Shown: piece by piece, positions 9,101 through 17,331 of the stretch
How positions within the stretch are numbered: the stretch's first letter is position 1
How the letters are laid out: each line of letters opens with the position of its first letter
NCBI RefSeq assembly: GCF_011761185.1
Contig: NZ_JAAOYM010000001.1
Location: forward strand, 4,030,001 to 4,094,000
Reading direction: 5' to 3'
Length of the DNA: 64,000 nt
From: Saccharomonospora amisosensis
GTDB taxonomy: Bacteria > Actinomycetota > Actinomycetes > Mycobacteriales > Pseudonocardiaceae
Notes under the pieces: model-generated
Told to the model about the DNA's origin: nothing
Databases searched by the model: none
What the model saw: only the letters and a program-made list of their open reading frames with translations
Program-made: the position numbers and the translations under genes

Positions 9101-9726
9101 GCCTGCTTGCCCAGCGGTTTGAGCTGGCGGCGCAACTCGGCGGTGAGGTCGTTGAGCCGGTCCAGGTTGCCCTGCATGGCGTTGAGCTTGCGCAGCGCCT
9201 TTTCCTTGCGCTTACGGTGTTTGAGTACGCCCGCCGCCTCCTCGATGAAGGCACGCCGGTCCTCGGGCTTGGACTGCAGGATCTCCGAAAGCTGGCCCTG
9301 CCCGACGATGACGTGCATCTCCCGGCCGATACCGGAGTCGGACAGCAGCTCCTGGATGTCGAGCAGGCGGCAGGAGCTGCCGTTGATCTCGTACTCGCTG
9401 GCGCCGTCGCGGAACATGCGGCGGGTGATCGACACCTCGGTGTAGTCGATGGGCAGCGCGCCGTCGCTGTTGTCGATGGTGAGGGTCACCTCGGCACGGC
9501 CGAGCGGCGCGCGGCCCGAGGTTCCGGCGAAGATGACGTCCTCCATCTTGCCGCCCCGCAGGTCCTTGGCCCCCTGCGTGCCCATTACCCAGCGCAGCGC
9601 GTCGAGCACGTTCGACTTGCCCGAGCCGTTGGGCCCGACCACGCACGTGATGCCCGGCTCGAACCGCAGGGTCGTCGCTGACGCGAAGGACTTGAAGCCC
9701 TTGAGCGTCAAGCTTTTCAGGTGCAC
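6127..9726 (-). CDS. smc: Chromosome segregation ATPase SMC
   Basis: SMC organises and segregates the chromosome with ScpA/ScpB. The 1199-residue protein is full length. It has an N-terminal ATPase half (SLTLKGFKSFASATTL, Walker A GPNGSGKS at about 32-39), a long coiled coil, and a flexible hinge around residues 500-650 (GAGALLAAADELPGLLGSV; GPVADAVAV). A second coiled coil and the C-terminal ATPase half with signature LSGGEKSLVAVAMLVA and Walker B PFYVMDEVEAALDD follow. The start is GTG, with GGGGAAGG about 11 bases upstream. The smc-acyP pairing, with mutM and rnc further on, is conserved in actinobacteria. The stop codon directly abuts repeat array 1b. Confidence 0.97.
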   Translation of the reverse strand: MHLKSLTLKGFKSFASATTLRFEPGITCVVGPNGSGKSNVLDALRWVMGTQGAKDLRGGKMEDVIFAGTSGRAPLGRAEVTLTIDNSDGALPIDYTEVSITRRMFRDGASEYEINGSSCRLLDIQELLSDSGIGREMHVIVGQGQLSEILQSKPEDRRAFIEEAAGVLKHRKRKEKALRKLNAMQGNLDRLNDLTAELRRQLKPLGKQAEIARKAQVVQSELRDAKLRLFADDLVTQRRDIEKEEADEKAARARRAEVEQALEVATSEQTELENALAEDAPQLTAAQDTWYKLSALAERLRGTVRLALERQRHLSSEVETGGSGRDPEELLAEAERAAEREHELNEAVAQARAVLSETIERREHLERVVQAAERAHMAAVRAIADRREGIAKLSGQVEALRSKSAATAEEIERLTSGIDEAMARAETAAEELERARAEGGVEESDDAGLRERHDRAVEANNAAKARVEELVKAERAAERDIASERARVDALSMGLNRKDGAGALLAAADELPGLLGSVAALLTVDAGYEVALAAALGPVADAVAVQGGEDAVAALRHLKQTESGRAGVLVGGEQAAAPAGWPALPDGARWARDVVKAPDALRGAVERALERVAVVNSLDQARAFVREHQEVTAVTRDGDVLGAHWAVGGSAKDESVIEVQAAVDEAQDRLAAAERVLQRTAAELEGARADQQDRRAEVAAAKEALNEAKVRKARSSERLSSLRQAARSAESEVERLRDQRAKVERNREDILTQLNELEERLAAVSDQPVDEDPDTTERDEAAESLSEVRQEEVDARLALRTAEERARGIAGKADSLRRAAEAERQARERAERARIARKRGAEIAAAVVNGGEIALERIEVSLRLASEERDEVQRRRESRETALAQVRSRVRELTGELEKLTDAVHRDEVLRAEQRLRLEQLEAKITEEFGIGLDDLVAEYGPEVPVPPGAGELAEYEAAKERGETVMAPQPIPYDRDTQARRAKRAEKDLALLGKVNPLALEEFAALEERYKFLSTQLEDLKATRKDLLTVIKEVDDKILEVFASAYHDVAREFETVFSVLFPGGEGRMVLTEPDDMLTTGVDVEARPPGKKVKRLSLLSGGEKSLVAVAMLVAIFRARPSPFYVMDEVEAALDDTNMRRLIGLLEQLRANSQLIIITHQKPTMEIADALYGVSMQGDGITQVISQRLRKDDEQPTPAA

Positions 9727-9909
9727 GCGGCGTAGACCTTCCCCTCACGACTCCCGTTGCCGATCGAGGCGATGCTACCCGGGTGCGCGATGAGGTCGCG
9801 GTAGCCGGGCTCCGGGCGCGCCTTCACACCACCCCAGCGGTCACATCCGCCCCAGCAGTTCCACAGGGGACGCTTTCGCTCACCCGTTCGGACTACCGGA
9901 AGCAGGAAG

Positions 9910-10197
9910 TCAGCGTTCCACGAAGCCGTCGAGACCGCCCTTGGGGGCCGACCATTGCTCGGCGACGTGGTCCACCTGCCCTGGCGTGTCCGCCGACCTC
10001 AGCAGCGCGAGCAGTTGTTCACAACGGTCCTTGCTGCCCTCGGCCACGACCTCAACCCTGCCGTCGGCGAGGTTGGTAGCGCTGCCGACCAGCCCGAGTT
10101 CGAGCGCGCGACTGCGCGTCCACCAGCGGAACCCGACGCCCTGCACCTTTCCGTGCACCCAAGCGGTGAGGCGGGCCGCCTGCTGTTGCTGCACCAC
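9910..10197 (-). CDS. acyP: Acylphosphatase
   Basis: A small enzyme that hydrolyses the carboxyl-phosphate bond of acylphosphates. The 95-residue form starting at GTG 10197 (or GTG 10194) matches the usual 90-100 residues; the open frame upstream (to 10308) is not family-like. The catalytic signature VQGVGFRWW carries the phosphate-binding Arg. [16 protein letters not shown] carries the catalytic Asn and the second signature (GxVEVxxxG). Lying just upstream of smc on the same strand is the common actinobacterial arrangement. The start is uncertain because no clear ribosome site precedes either GTG. Confidence 0.9.
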   Translation of the reverse strand: MVQQQQAARLTAWVHGKVQGVGFRWWTRSRALELGLVGSATNLADGRVEVVAEGSKDRCEQLLALLRSADTPGQVDHVAEQWSAPKGGLDGFVER

Positions 10198-10336
10198 GTC
10201 CCCATCGTGCCGTACCTCGGCGACGCTGTGTGCACGGCCCGGCACCCGGCCCGCTCCTCGGTGACCGGCCGGTGATAATGTCCGCGCGAAGTGCGCCGGT
10301 TGGTCCAACCGTCAGCGACTCCCGAAGGAGCATTGC

Positions 10337-10873
10337 ATGGCCCAGTCGCCAGGGTCGCAACCCCGCCCAGAGGTAGCACCTCCGAGCGAGCCCGAGGGAC
10401 GGCTTTCCCGCACCGGCTACCTTGCCCTCGCCGTGAGCGGGCTCGTCGTTGTCACCGCCCTCGCCGCCGTCGCGCAGGTCCTCGCCCCGCAGGACTCGCC
10501 CGCCGAGGACCGGATGACAGCCCAGACCGGTCGCACCGACAACTCCGGTGCGACCGGAGGCGCTCAGGTGGTTCCTGGAGAGGCGGTGCCGGGGCAGACG
10601 ACCGTGCTGGTCGACGGCGTTGCCGTTAGCGGCACCATGCCCCCCACCACCACATCTCGGACCACCACGGTCAGCGACAGTCCGGATCGCAAGACCCGCA
10701 CGAGTGAGCAGCCGCCGCCGAGCAGAACCTCGCAGCGGCCGACGTCCAGCGGCGAGAACACCACGATCCCGCCCACGAACACCAAGCCGACGACGACCAC
10801 AACGACCACAACGCCGTCGCCGACGTCCAGCGAAAATACATCGCCATCGAGTGGCTCGGGGAGCAGCACCTAG
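10337..10873 (+). CDS. Membrane-anchored Thr/Ser/Pro-rich protein
   Basis: A 178-residue protein of unknown function. A 25-residue charged cytoplasmic segment is followed by one transmembrane helix (GYLALAVSGLVVVTALAAVAQV, about 27-48). The rest is a low-complexity tail of about 130 residues rich in Thr, Ser, Pro and Gly, with several TTTT runs and a Gly/Ser-rich C-terminus, probably outside the membrane. The start is well supported by GAAGGAG eight bases before the ATG. It is divergent from acyP and stands alone. It could be a cell-wall-spanning or O-mannosylated protein. No catalytic domain is visible. Confidence 0.7.
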   Translation: MAQSPGSQPRPEVAPPSEPEGRLSRTGYLALAVSGLVVVTALAAVAQVLAPQDSPAEDRMTAQTGRTDNSGATGGAQVVPGEAVPGQTTVLVDGVAVSGTMPPTTTSRTTTVSDSPDRKTRTSEQPPPSRTSQRPTSSGENTTIPPTNTKPTTTTTTTTPSPTSSENTSPSSGSGSST

Positions 10874-11044
10874 GAGACTTCGGGTAGCTGAAAGCCGCCC
10901 GCTGCTGTCACCCTCGCCGGTTTCGGCTTAGGCAACCGCATGACACCCCTTTAGCTTTCAATCTTCCCGCTAACGTCTGAGGCAAACAGAAGTTTTGCGT
11001 TCTCAGATATATCATGGGAAGTACTACGCATAAGGGGGTCCGTC

Positions 11045-12331
11045 GTGGACGAGCCGAGCACCGAGTTGCTGGAGAGCTACGCCCGGCTGCTCGATCTCGT
11101 ACGCAGCGGAAAGGCCGACACTCGTCCTGCCCTCAGCCAGCGCACCGGACTCGGACGCACCGCCATCACCCAACGCACCAGCACCCTGCTGGACGCCGGT
11201 CTACTCGAAGAGGGCGAGCTGAACCCGTCCACGGGTGGCAGGCAGGCAAGAACGCTTCGCTTCCGCAAGGACGCGGGGCGCATCCTCACCGCGGAACTGG
11301 GCGCCACGAGCTTCACAGCCGGAGTCACCGACCTGATGGGAACTGTGCTGGCCAAGCGGCACCGCGACTGCGACATCGCGCAGGGACCCGACCCGGTCCT
11401 CGATGAGGTCGAGACCGTGCTTGAGGACCTGCTGCGCGAGGTCGGCGGCCGAAGTGACGAGGTATGGGGCGTCGGGATCGGCCTGCCGGGTCCGGTGGAG
11501 TTCGCCACGGCGCGGCCGTCCGAGCCGCCGATCATGCCGGGCTGGAACAACTATCCAGTCCGAGAACGATTCATCCGGCGCTACAACGCCCCGGTGTGGG
11601 TGGACAACGAGGTGAACCTGCTGTGCCTCGGCGAACTGCGCACCCCCGGCGCCGTCGCGGAACTCGGAGACCTGCTCTACGTCAAGATCGGGACCGGTAT
11701 CGGCGCGGGCATCAGCAACGGCGGCAGGCTGCACCGAGGCGCACAGGGCTGCGCGGGGGACATCGGTCACGCCGCCGTCTCCGACGACAGCTCGATCGTC
11801 TGCCGCTGCGGCAAGACCGGCTGCCTCGAGGCGGTCGCAGGCGGTGCGGCACTCGCCCGCGACGGTGCGGAACTGGCCCGGTCGGGCAAGAGCCCGGCAC
11901 TGGCGGCCGCCCTCGAAGCCAACAGCGCCGTCACCGGGGCCGACGTGACGGCGGCGGCGCGTGCGGGCGATCACCACGCCGTGCGGTTGCTGGTGAACGC
12001 GGGAAGGCGGATCGGCTCGATGCTCGCCACCATGGTCAACTTCTACAACCCGTCGACGATACTGCTCGGTGGCAAGGTCGCGGGCGCAGGAGATCTGTTC
12101 CTGGCGACCATCCGCGAAACCATCTACCGCCGCTCGCTGCCGCTTTCCACCCGCGAGCTGCGGATCGAACGGGCACGACTCGGCGAGGAGGGCGGCCTGA
12201 TCGGCGCGGCCTATATGGTGCTGGACGAGCTGTTCTCGGTCCGCTACTTCGGGCTGTGGCTGCCGGAGGGCTCGCCAAGTGGCATGCCATGGCTGCACAC
12301 GGCCAACGGCAAGGCCGGGTCCGGCAACTGA
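11045..12331 (+). CDS. ROK-family transcriptional regulator
   Basis: A 428-residue protein with an N-terminal winged helix (GKADTRPALSQRTGLGRTAITQRTSTLLDAGLL, about 20-55) joined to a sugar-kinase-like ROK domain. ROK features seen are GVGIGLPGPVEF, VWVDNEVNLLCLGE, IGTGIGAGISNGG, the zinc motif CRCGKTGCLEAV, and NPSTILLGG. Such proteins (NagC/XylR class) repress sugar uptake or catabolic genes and release DNA on binding a sugar. The GTG start has AAGGGGG upstream. No sugar operon adjoins it. anmK and the symporter lie 6 kb away, so a link to amino-sugar use is possible but unproven. A kinase role is less likely given the HTH. Confidence 0.88.
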   Translation: MDEPSTELLESYARLLDLVRSGKADTRPALSQRTGLGRTAITQRTSTLLDAGLLEEGELNPSTGGRQARTLRFRKDAGRILTAELGATSFTAGVTDLMGTVLAKRHRDCDIAQGPDPVLDEVETVLEDLLREVGGRSDEVWGVGIGLPGPVEFATARPSEPPIMPGWNNYPVRERFIRRYNAPVWVDNEVNLLCLGELRTPGAVAELGDLLYVKIGTGIGAGISNGGRLHRGAQGCAGDIGHAAVSDDSSIVCRCGKTGCLEAVAGGAALARDGAELARSGKSPALAAALEANSAVTGADVTAAARAGDHHAVRLLVNAGRRIGSMLATMVNFYNPSTILLGGKVAGAGDLFLATIRETIYRRSLPLSTRELRIERARLGEEGGLIGAAYMVLDELFSVRYFGLWLPEGSPSGMPWLHTANGKAGSGN

Positions 12332-12439
12332 GAGGCGGCTGTGAATTCCGTCAATTCCGTCTCCTCGGGCACTGTTTTGCCGGATCGAAACGTTGTAGCG
12401 GGTGTAAGCAACCTAGTTTCGCCCCCGAGGTGAGAGCAC

Positions 12440-12961
12440 ATGACCACAGCGTTTTCGCCAGCAGCGTTCAGCAGAGCGCCCAGGATGCCGCAGCTGCCGA
12501 CCATGCCGACCGGCTGGCCCATCGGCTCCTACGACACCTACGAGGAAGCGCAGCGCGCCGTCGATCACCTCGCCGACGAGAACTTCCCGGTGCACGACGT
12601 GACCATCGTCGGCGTCGAACCACTGCTGGTCGAGCGCGTCGCCGCCCGGCTGACGTGGGGCAAGGTTCTTGGCAGTGGCGCGATGTCGGGCGCCTGGTTC
12701 GGTCTGTTCGTCGGGCTGCTGCTGAGCCTGTTCACACCAGGCGCCGGGTTGCTTCCGATCCTGATCGGCCTGGTCTCAGGTGTGGCCTTCGGGATGGCGT
12801 TCGCCGCAGCCGGGTACGCCGCCACCCGTGGTCGGCGGGACTTCGTCTCACACAGCCAGCTTGTCGCGAGGCGCTACGACGTGCTGTGCCAGCCACGCAA
12901 CGCCGAGAACGGCCGCGAGATGCTGGCCAAGTTCAACATGGGCAGCCACGCCACAATCTAG
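12440..12961 (+). CDS. General stress protein 17M-like membrane protein
   Basis: A 173-residue protein with an N-terminal domain (about 25-75: IGSYDTYEEAQRAVDHLADENFPVHDVTIVGVEP) resembling the YflT/GSP17M heat-stress domain. A Gly-rich hydrophobic pair of helices follows (GAMSGAWFGLFVGLLLSLF and LIGLVSGVAFGMAFAAAGYAA), like a glycine zipper. The C-terminal 40 residues are soluble. The start is supported by GAGGTGAG before ATG 12440. It converges on mutM with 14 bases between stops. Family members are widespread in actinobacteria and of unknown mechanism; the stress role is by family name only. Confidence 0.75.
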   Translation: MTTAFSPAAFSRAPRMPQLPTMPTGWPIGSYDTYEEAQRAVDHLADENFPVHDVTIVGVEPLLVERVAARLTWGKVLGSGAMSGAWFGLFVGLLLSLFTPGAGLLPILIGLVSGVAFGMAFAAAGYAATRGRRDFVSHSQLVARRYDVLCQPRNAENGREMLAKFNMGSHATI

Positions 12962-12975
12962 CAGCAGGGCCCTGC

Positions 12976-13839
12976 TCACCGCCGCTGCCGAGGCCTCGGC
13001 TGGCAACGCGGGCAGAAGAACGAGGAGCGGTTGGTGAACGCCTCCCGCCGGATCGGCGTTCCGCAGCGACCGCAGGGCACGCCCGCACGGCCGTAGGCCG
13101 CCAGCGAACGCTCGAAGTAGCCGGACTGTCCGTTGACGTTGACGTACAGCGCGTCGAACGACGTTCCGCCCACGGCCAACGCTTCGGCCATCACCTCGGC
13201 GGCGGCCGCGAGCACGGTGTCCGCCTGCCCGGTGGTGAGCCGGTCGGTCGGCCGCGCCCAGTGCAGTTTCGACCGCCACAGCGCCTCGTCGGCGTAGATG
13301 TTGCCGATACCAGACACCAGTGTCTGGTCGAGCAACGCGCGCTTCAGCTCGGTGTGCCGCGACCGCAGCGACCTGCTCACCGTGGCACGGTCGAACAGCG
13401 GGTCCATGGGGTCGCGGGCAATGTGCGCGATGGTCTCGGGCACCGGTGTGCCATCCACTTCGGTCAGCTCGGACAGTGAGAGCCCGCCGAAGGTGCGCTG
13501 ATCGACGAACCGCAGCTCGGGCCCACCGTCGGCGAACCGGAACCGCACCCGCAGATGCGACTCGTCAGCGGTGCCTTCCGGCTGGACGAGCAACTGCCCG
13601 CTCATGCCGAGATGAGCCAGCAGAGCCGCGCCGTCGTCGAGGTCGAGCCACAGATACTTGCCGCGCCTGCGAGCGGCCGTGAGCTTCACGCCGACGAGCC
13701 TGGCCGCGAAGTCAGCCGCACCGGGGACGTGCCGCCGAACGGCCCTCGGGTGCAGCACGTCGACGCGGCAGACCACTCGCCCGCAAACGTGTCGCTCCAG
13801 ACCCGCGCGCACCACCTCGACCTCGGGAAGTTCGGGCAC
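12976..13839 (-). CDS. mutM: Formamidopyrimidine-DNA glycosylase MutM (Fpg)
   Basis: A base-excision repair glycosylase/AP lyase for 8-oxoguanine and formamidopyrimidines. The 287-residue protein begins [18 protein letters not shown], giving the catalytic N-terminal Pro and Glu after Met removal. The helix-two-turn-helix region has [17 protein letters not shown]. The C-terminal zinc finger CGRCGTPI ... FFCPRCQ has all four Cys. It follows rnc by 20 bases on the same strand and is probably the last gene of the DUF177-rpmF-rnc-mutM operon. Confidence 0.97.
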   Translation of the reverse strand: MPELPEVEVVRAGLERHVCGRVVCRVDVLHPRAVRRHVPGAADFAARLVGVKLTAARRRGKYLWLDLDDGAALLAHLGMSGQLLVQPEGTADESHLRVRFRFADGGPELRFVDQRTFGGLSLSELTEVDGTPVPETIAHIARDPMDPLFDRATVSRSLRSRHTELKRALLDQTLVSGIGNIYADEALWRSKLHWARPTDRLTTGQADTVLAAAAEVMAEALAVGGTSFDALYVNVNGQSGYFERSLAAYGRAGVPCGRCGTPIRREAFTNRSSFFCPRCQPRPRQRR

Positions 13840-13859
13840 GTGAGTCGCCTTCTCCTCGC

Positions 13860-14591
13860 CTATTCTTCGGGTTTGAGTTCCTCGGTCAGCGCGCGCCAGG
13901 CGAACTCGGCAGCCTTCTGCTCGGCCTCTTTCTTGGTCGTGCCCTCTCCGTGACCGAGGTCGCGCCCGCCGACGAACACGACGGCGCTGAACTCCTTGCG
14001 GTGGTCCGGACCGGTGTCCTCGACCTTGTACTCGGGGACGCCGAGACCGGCCGAGGCGGTCAGCTCCTGCAGGCTCGTCTTCCAGTCCAGACCCGCACCG
14101 CGCAGCGGCGCCTCGGCGAGCAAGCCGTCGAACAGCCGGTGCACTAGTTCGCGCGCCGTCTCGATGCCGTGCGCCAGGTAGGTCGCGCCGATGACCGCTT
14201 CCAACCCGTCGGCGAGGATGCTGGCCTTGTCCCGGCCTCCCGTCAGCTCCTCACCCTTGCCGAGCAACAGGTGGGCGCCGAGGCCGCCATCCCCCAGCTC
14301 GCGGGCGACGCCTGCGAGCGCGTGCATGTTCACCACGCTCGCCCGCAGCTTCGCGAGTTGCCCCTCCGGCAACTCGGGGTGCTTGCGGTAGAGGTAGTCG
14401 GTCACCACAAGGCCGAGCACCGCGTCGCCGAGGAACTCGAGCCGTTCGTTCGGTGGCAGCCCACCGTTCTCGTAGGCGTACGAGCGGTGGGTGAGCGCGA
14501 GCGTGAGCAGCTCGTCGTCGAGTTCGACGCCGAGCGCGTCAAGCAGCGATGCGGGATTCTCGGCCGGACCCGTCGGCGACTTACCCCCCAT
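13860..14591 (-). CDS. rnc: Ribonuclease III
   Basis: Double-strand-specific endoribonuclease for rRNA and mRNA processing. The 243-residue form starts at ATG 14591 ([15 protein letters not shown]); the open frame continues upstream to 14801 but would overlap rpmF. The nuclease domain has the signature [16 protein letters not shown] with the catalytic Glu and Asp residues. The C-terminal dsRNA-binding domain ([29 protein letters not shown]) ends in a Lys/Glu-rich [13 protein letters not shown] helix. It starts 11 bases after the rpmF stop, and cotranscription with rpmF and mutM is likely. Confidence 0.97.
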   Translation of the reverse strand: MGGKSPTGPAENPASLLDALGVELDDELLTLALTHRSYAYENGGLPPNERLEFLGDAVLGLVVTDYLYRKHPELPEGQLAKLRASVVNMHALAGVARELGDGGLGAHLLLGKGEELTGGRDKASILADGLEAVIGATYLAHGIETARELVHRLFDGLLAEAPLRGAGLDWKTSLQELTASAGLGVPEYKVEDTGPDHRKEFSAVVFVGGRDLGHGEGTTKKEAEQKAAEFAWRALTEELKPEE

Positions 14592-14602
14592 AGCGTGCGC
14601 CC

Positions 14603-14785
14603 TTAAGCTGGCTCGACAACCTGGCGACCGCCGTACTGGCCACAGGACGGGCAGGCGACGTGCTGCGGCTTGGGCTGCTTGCACGCGCGGTTGGGGCAAG
14701 CCACCAACTGCACCGGGCGCGCCTTCCACTGGGACCGGCGCGAGCGGGTGTTGGAACGCGACATCTTCCGCTTGGGGACGGCCAC
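14603..14785 (-). CDS. rpmF: 50S ribosomal protein L32
   Basis: A 60-residue ribosomal protein starting [20 protein letters not shown], the L32 signature, with zinc-ribbon cysteines [10 protein letters not shown] and CPSCGQYGG. All four Cys are present, so this is the zinc-binding form. It sits between DUF177 and rnc, as in many bacteria where the yceD-rpmF pair is conserved. Confidence 0.97.
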   Translation of the reverse strand: MAVPKRKMSRSNTRSRRSQWKARPVQLVACPNRACKQPKPQHVACPSCGQYGGRQVVEPA

Positions 14786-14855
14786 GACTGGGTCTCCTCA
14801 TCAGGCTCTGCTCGCTGCGCGAGCGTGCTTGCGATCTGAGTCGAGCAGCTGCTCC

Positions 14856-15461
14856 TCAGCTTTGGTCGGAGCCGTTCGCCGTGTTGTCGCCGGGAGTGCT
14901 CTCCAGGCGCTCGACAAGCGCGGCCCACCGAGGATCTATGGTCTCATGCCCGTGTCCGGGCTCGAGATCGGCCCACTTCACACCGCACTCCGCGCACAGT
15001 CCCTCGCAATCCTCACCGCACAGCGGCACCAGCGGCAGGGCGAGCACGATCGTGTCCCTGACGAGCGGTTCGAGGTCGATCCTGTCGTCGACGATCCTGC
15101 TGACCTCGTCCTCATCCGTGGTGGCCTCGGTGGTGGAGTCGGGGTAGGCGAACAACTCCGTCAGCGCCACCTCCACCTCGTCGGCTATGGGGTCGAGGCA
15201 GCGGGCGCACTCACCGGAGGTTCGCGCCGTGGCGGTGCCCGTGACGAGCACCCCTTCCACGACCGACTCCAGCAGCAGGTCCACCGTGATCACGGAACCC
15301 TTAGGCACCGTGATCACGTCGGGGATGCCCATCGGCGTGTCGACCGGCAGCTCGCGTAGCAGCGACCGGCTGGAGCCAGGACGCCGGCTCAACTCATGGG
15401 TATCGATCAGCCAGGGGTTACGCGCATCGGCGCGCCCATGGGCGGCACTCTTCTCAGGCAT
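14856..15461 (-). CDS. YceD/DUF177 family protein
   Basis: A 201-residue member of the DUF177 (YceD) family encoded next to L32 across bacteria. The N-terminal half is a beta-rich domain (VITVPKGSVITVDLLLESVVEGVLVTG). The mid-region has the paired-Cys motif GECARCLDPI. The C-terminal part has CGEDCEGLCAECG followed by the conserved DPRWAALVERL. In plants and some bacteria DUF177 proteins aid 23S rRNA maturation, and the fixed link to rpmF and rnc fits a role in ribosome synthesis. It is probably the first gene of the rpmF-rnc-mutM operon. M. tuberculosis Rv2926c occupies the same place. Confidence 0.88.
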   Translation of the reverse strand: MPEKSAAHGRADARNPWLIDTHELSRRPGSSRSLLRELPVDTPMGIPDVITVPKGSVITVDLLLESVVEGVLVTGTATARTSGECARCLDPIADEVEVALTELFAYPDSTTEATTDEDEVSRIVDDRIDLEPLVRDTIVLALPLVPLCGEDCEGLCAECGVKWADLEPGHGHETIDPRWAALVERLESTPGDNTANGSDQS

Positions 15462-15505
15462 CGGATTTCCGCACAGATCGATGTGTCAGGACGGCAGGGC
15501 GATCA

Positions 15506-15539
15506 CACGTACCCGGCCTTGCTGGGTCCAGGGTACGTG
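15506..15539. promoter_or_regulatory. Inverted repeat between DivIVA-like gene and DUF177 gene
   Basis: CACGTACCC and GGGTACGTG form a perfect 9-bp inverted repeat spaced by 16 bases. It lies 12 bases after the stop of the DivIVA-like gene and about 45 bases before the DUF177 start, both on the minus strand. It could end the upstream transcript or be an operator for the ribosomal operon. No T run follows, so an intrinsic terminator is not certain. Confidence 0.45.
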
Positions 15540-15550
15540 AGTAGCGCCGA

Positions 15551-16240
15551 TCAGTGGACCTGATAGTCGTATCCGGCTGAGCGAGCGTTCGGGTAGGGCA
15601 CGCCCCGTAGCTGGTTGCGTCCCGAGTCGACCGTGCGCAGTGTTGCCGCCAGCAACTCGGAGAACTCGGCGAGCTTGCCGTCGACGTAGGCGTCGCACTC
15701 GACTCGCTGCCGATCGGCCTCGGAGTGCGCCTCGTCGACGATGCGTGCCGCCTCGCCGTGAGCGGCCTGCACCACCTCAGTCTGCGCGACCAGCAGGGCC
15801 TGCTCGTGCCTGCCCTCCTCCACCGCGCGGTCGTAGGCGTCGCGGCCCGCCTGCACCATCCGGTCCGACTCCGCGCGGGCGCGCTCGGTCAGGTTGCGGT
15901 ACTCGACCTCGCCCTCGGCGATCGTGCGGTCGGCCTCGTCCCTTGCCTGGGCGACGATCTCTTCGGCCTCCGCGCGGGCCTGCGCGACCAGCCGTTCGGC
16001 CTCGGCGTTGGCCGAAGCCAGGGTCTGCTCCGCCTCCTCGCGGGCCTTCGAGACGATCTCGTCGCGCTTGTCCAGCACATCCTGGGCGTCGTCGACCTCG
16101 CCAGGCAGGGCGTCGCGCACGTCGTCGAGCAACTCCAGCACATCACCACGCGGTACGACGCAACTGGAGGTCATCGGAACCCCGCGCGCCTCCTCGACGA
16201 TCGTTACGAGTTCGTCGAGCGCCTCGAACACCCGGTACAC
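15551..16240 (-). CDS. DivIVA-like coiled-coil protein
   Basis: A 229-residue protein, almost entirely helical, with an N-terminal segment MYRVFEALDELVTIVEEARGVPMTSSCVVPRGDVLELLDDVRDAL. A long coiled coil follows (about 50-190) of Ala/Glu/Arg heptads (KAREEAEQTLASANAEAERLVAQARAEAEE), of the type placed in the DivIVA/Wag31 superfamily. GTG 16240 is chosen because GAGGGAG lies five bases upstream. M. tuberculosis Rv2927c has the same position beside the DUF177 gene. Wag31-type proteins direct polar growth, but this one is shorter and lacks the classical DivIVA N-terminus. An accessory role at the pole or septum is only inferred. Confidence 0.8.
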   Translation of the reverse strand: MYRVFEALDELVTIVEEARGVPMTSSCVVPRGDVLELLDDVRDALPGEVDDAQDVLDKRDEIVSKAREEAEQTLASANAEAERLVAQARAEAEEIVAQARDEADRTIAEGEVEYRNLTERARAESDRMVQAGRDAYDRAVEEGRHEQALLVAQTEVVQAAHGEAARIVDEAHSEADRQRVECDAYVDGKLAEFSELLAATLRTVDSGRNQLRGVPYPNARSAGYDYQVH

Positions 16241-16337
16241 GGCAACTCCCTCGCGGCCACGGCTCCATCCCCACGTACAGCCTCCAAGTCTGCCCGGTCC
16301 GGGTGGATTTGCCGCGAAGGAGTGCCGTGCGGGCGTG

Positions 16338-16742
16338 TCAGCTGACGTCGATGAGCACGAAGCTGGCGTAGTGGTCCGCGGTGTAGAAGTACTCGCCCGC
16401 GTCACCGGTGACAATGCGCCGCGCCCCTCGGTCCGGGCTGCCGGGGGTCTCGACCGTGTACTCGTGGTAGTAGCCGGTGTCGCAGTCGGGCAGCAACCCC
16501 TCGCGGTTGTAGAACACGCCGCCGTCCTGCGGATACGGGAACGGCCCGCCTGCCTCGATGAGGTCGTAGGTTTCGCCTGCCTCCTCCGGCAGCTCCCGCA
16601 ACGGCACCTGCTCGAAGGAGGAGGTGTCGCCGCACTCGGCGGAGGGGCTGAGTTCGGCGGCGGCCACGTTCGCGCCGCCTGCCACGAACGTGGCCAGGAA
16701 CGCCAGTAAGATCGCGACGATTCGCGCAGAGTGGTTGGTCAT
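16338..16742 (-). CDS. Secreted guanyl-specific ribonuclease (RNase Sa family)
   Basis: A 134-residue extracellular RNase of the barnase/RNase Sa (N1/T1) family. A signal peptide spans about residues 1-29 (RIVAILLAFLATFVAGGANVAAA). The mature domain has the family segments GPFPYPQDGGVFYNREGLLPDCDTGYYHEYTVETPG and RGARRIVTGDAGEYFYTADHYASFVLIDVS. By comparison with RNase Sa, the catalytic base is the Glu of YHEYTV, the phosphate-binding Arg pair is in RGARRI, and the catalytic acid is the His of DHYASF; all are present. Two Cys could form the disulfide. It lies between coaD and the DivIVA-like gene. No barstar-like inhibitor gene is visible nearby. Confidence 0.92.
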   Translation of the reverse strand: MTNHSARIVAILLAFLATFVAGGANVAAAELSPSAECGDTSSFEQVPLRELPEEAGETYDLIEAGGPFPYPQDGGVFYNREGLLPDCDTGYYHEYTVETPGSPDRGARRIVTGDAGEYFYTADHYASFVLIDVS

Positions 16743-16791
16743 TTTCGAACCGTAGCGAGTACGCGTGATCGCCGGGTGGCTTCCGGGTGAA

Positions 16792-17274
16792 CTACTCCGG
16801 ACACGGCAGCCGCTGGGCCAGCCGCTCGTTCACCACCTCGGGCACCATCTGGGAAACGTCCCCGCCGTAGATCGCGACCTCCTTGACCAACGAGCTCGAA
16901 AGGAAGCTGTAGGCGGGGTTGTTCGACATCAGCAGCGTCTCCACTCCGGAGAGCTCCCGGTTCATCTGCGCCATCTGCAGCTCGTAGTCGAAGTCGCTCA
17001 CCGAGCGCAGTCCCTTCGCGATCGCCACGATGCCGTGCTGGCGGCAGTAGTCCACCAGCAGGCCGGGCCAGGAGTCCACCCGCACGTTCGGCAGCTTCTC
17101 GGTGATCTCGCGCAGCATCTCCATCCGTTCCGGAATGGAGAACAGTCCCTGCTTCTTCTTGTTGACCAGCACGGCTACGACGACCTCGTCGAACAGCTGC
17201 GCCGCTCGCTCAATGATGTCGAGGTGCCCGTTGGTCACTGGGTCATAGGAACCGGGACAGACCGCTCGCCGCAT
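16792..17274 (-). CDS. coaD: Phosphopantetheine adenylyltransferase
   Basis: CoaD catalyses the penultimate step of coenzyme A synthesis, adenylating 4'-phosphopantetheine. The 160-residue protein has the nucleotidyltransferase signature PGSYDPVTNGHLDII (TxGH motif) at residues 7-21, KGLRSVSDFDYELQMAQMNREL, and FLSSSLVKEVAIYGGDVS near the C-terminus. Length and start (MRRAVCPGS) match the family. It follows rsmD by 57 bases on the same strand, a pairing common to most bacteria. Confidence 0.97.
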   Translation of the reverse strand: MRRAVCPGSYDPVTNGHLDIIERAAQLFDEVVVAVLVNKKKQGLFSIPERMEMLREITEKLPNVRVDSWPGLLVDYCRQHGIVAIAKGLRSVSDFDYELQMAQMNRELSGVETLLMSNNPAYSFLSSSLVKEVAIYGGDVSQMVPEVVNERLAQRLPCPE

Positions 17275-17331
17275 GGTGCGGACGCTACCAACCGGCGCAC
17301 GGTATCGCCCGAGATGTGACGCACCGCTCGT

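Noticed and set aside
6169-9681. Several 300-440 codon frames antisense to smc
   Set aside because: Typical shadows of a high-GC coding strand, with no family motifs and no ribosome sites.
12963-12976. Perfect palindrome AGCAGGGCCCTGCT between convergent stops as a terminator
   Set aside because: No loop bases and no U tract; it is a weak hairpin at best, so it was not listed as a terminator.
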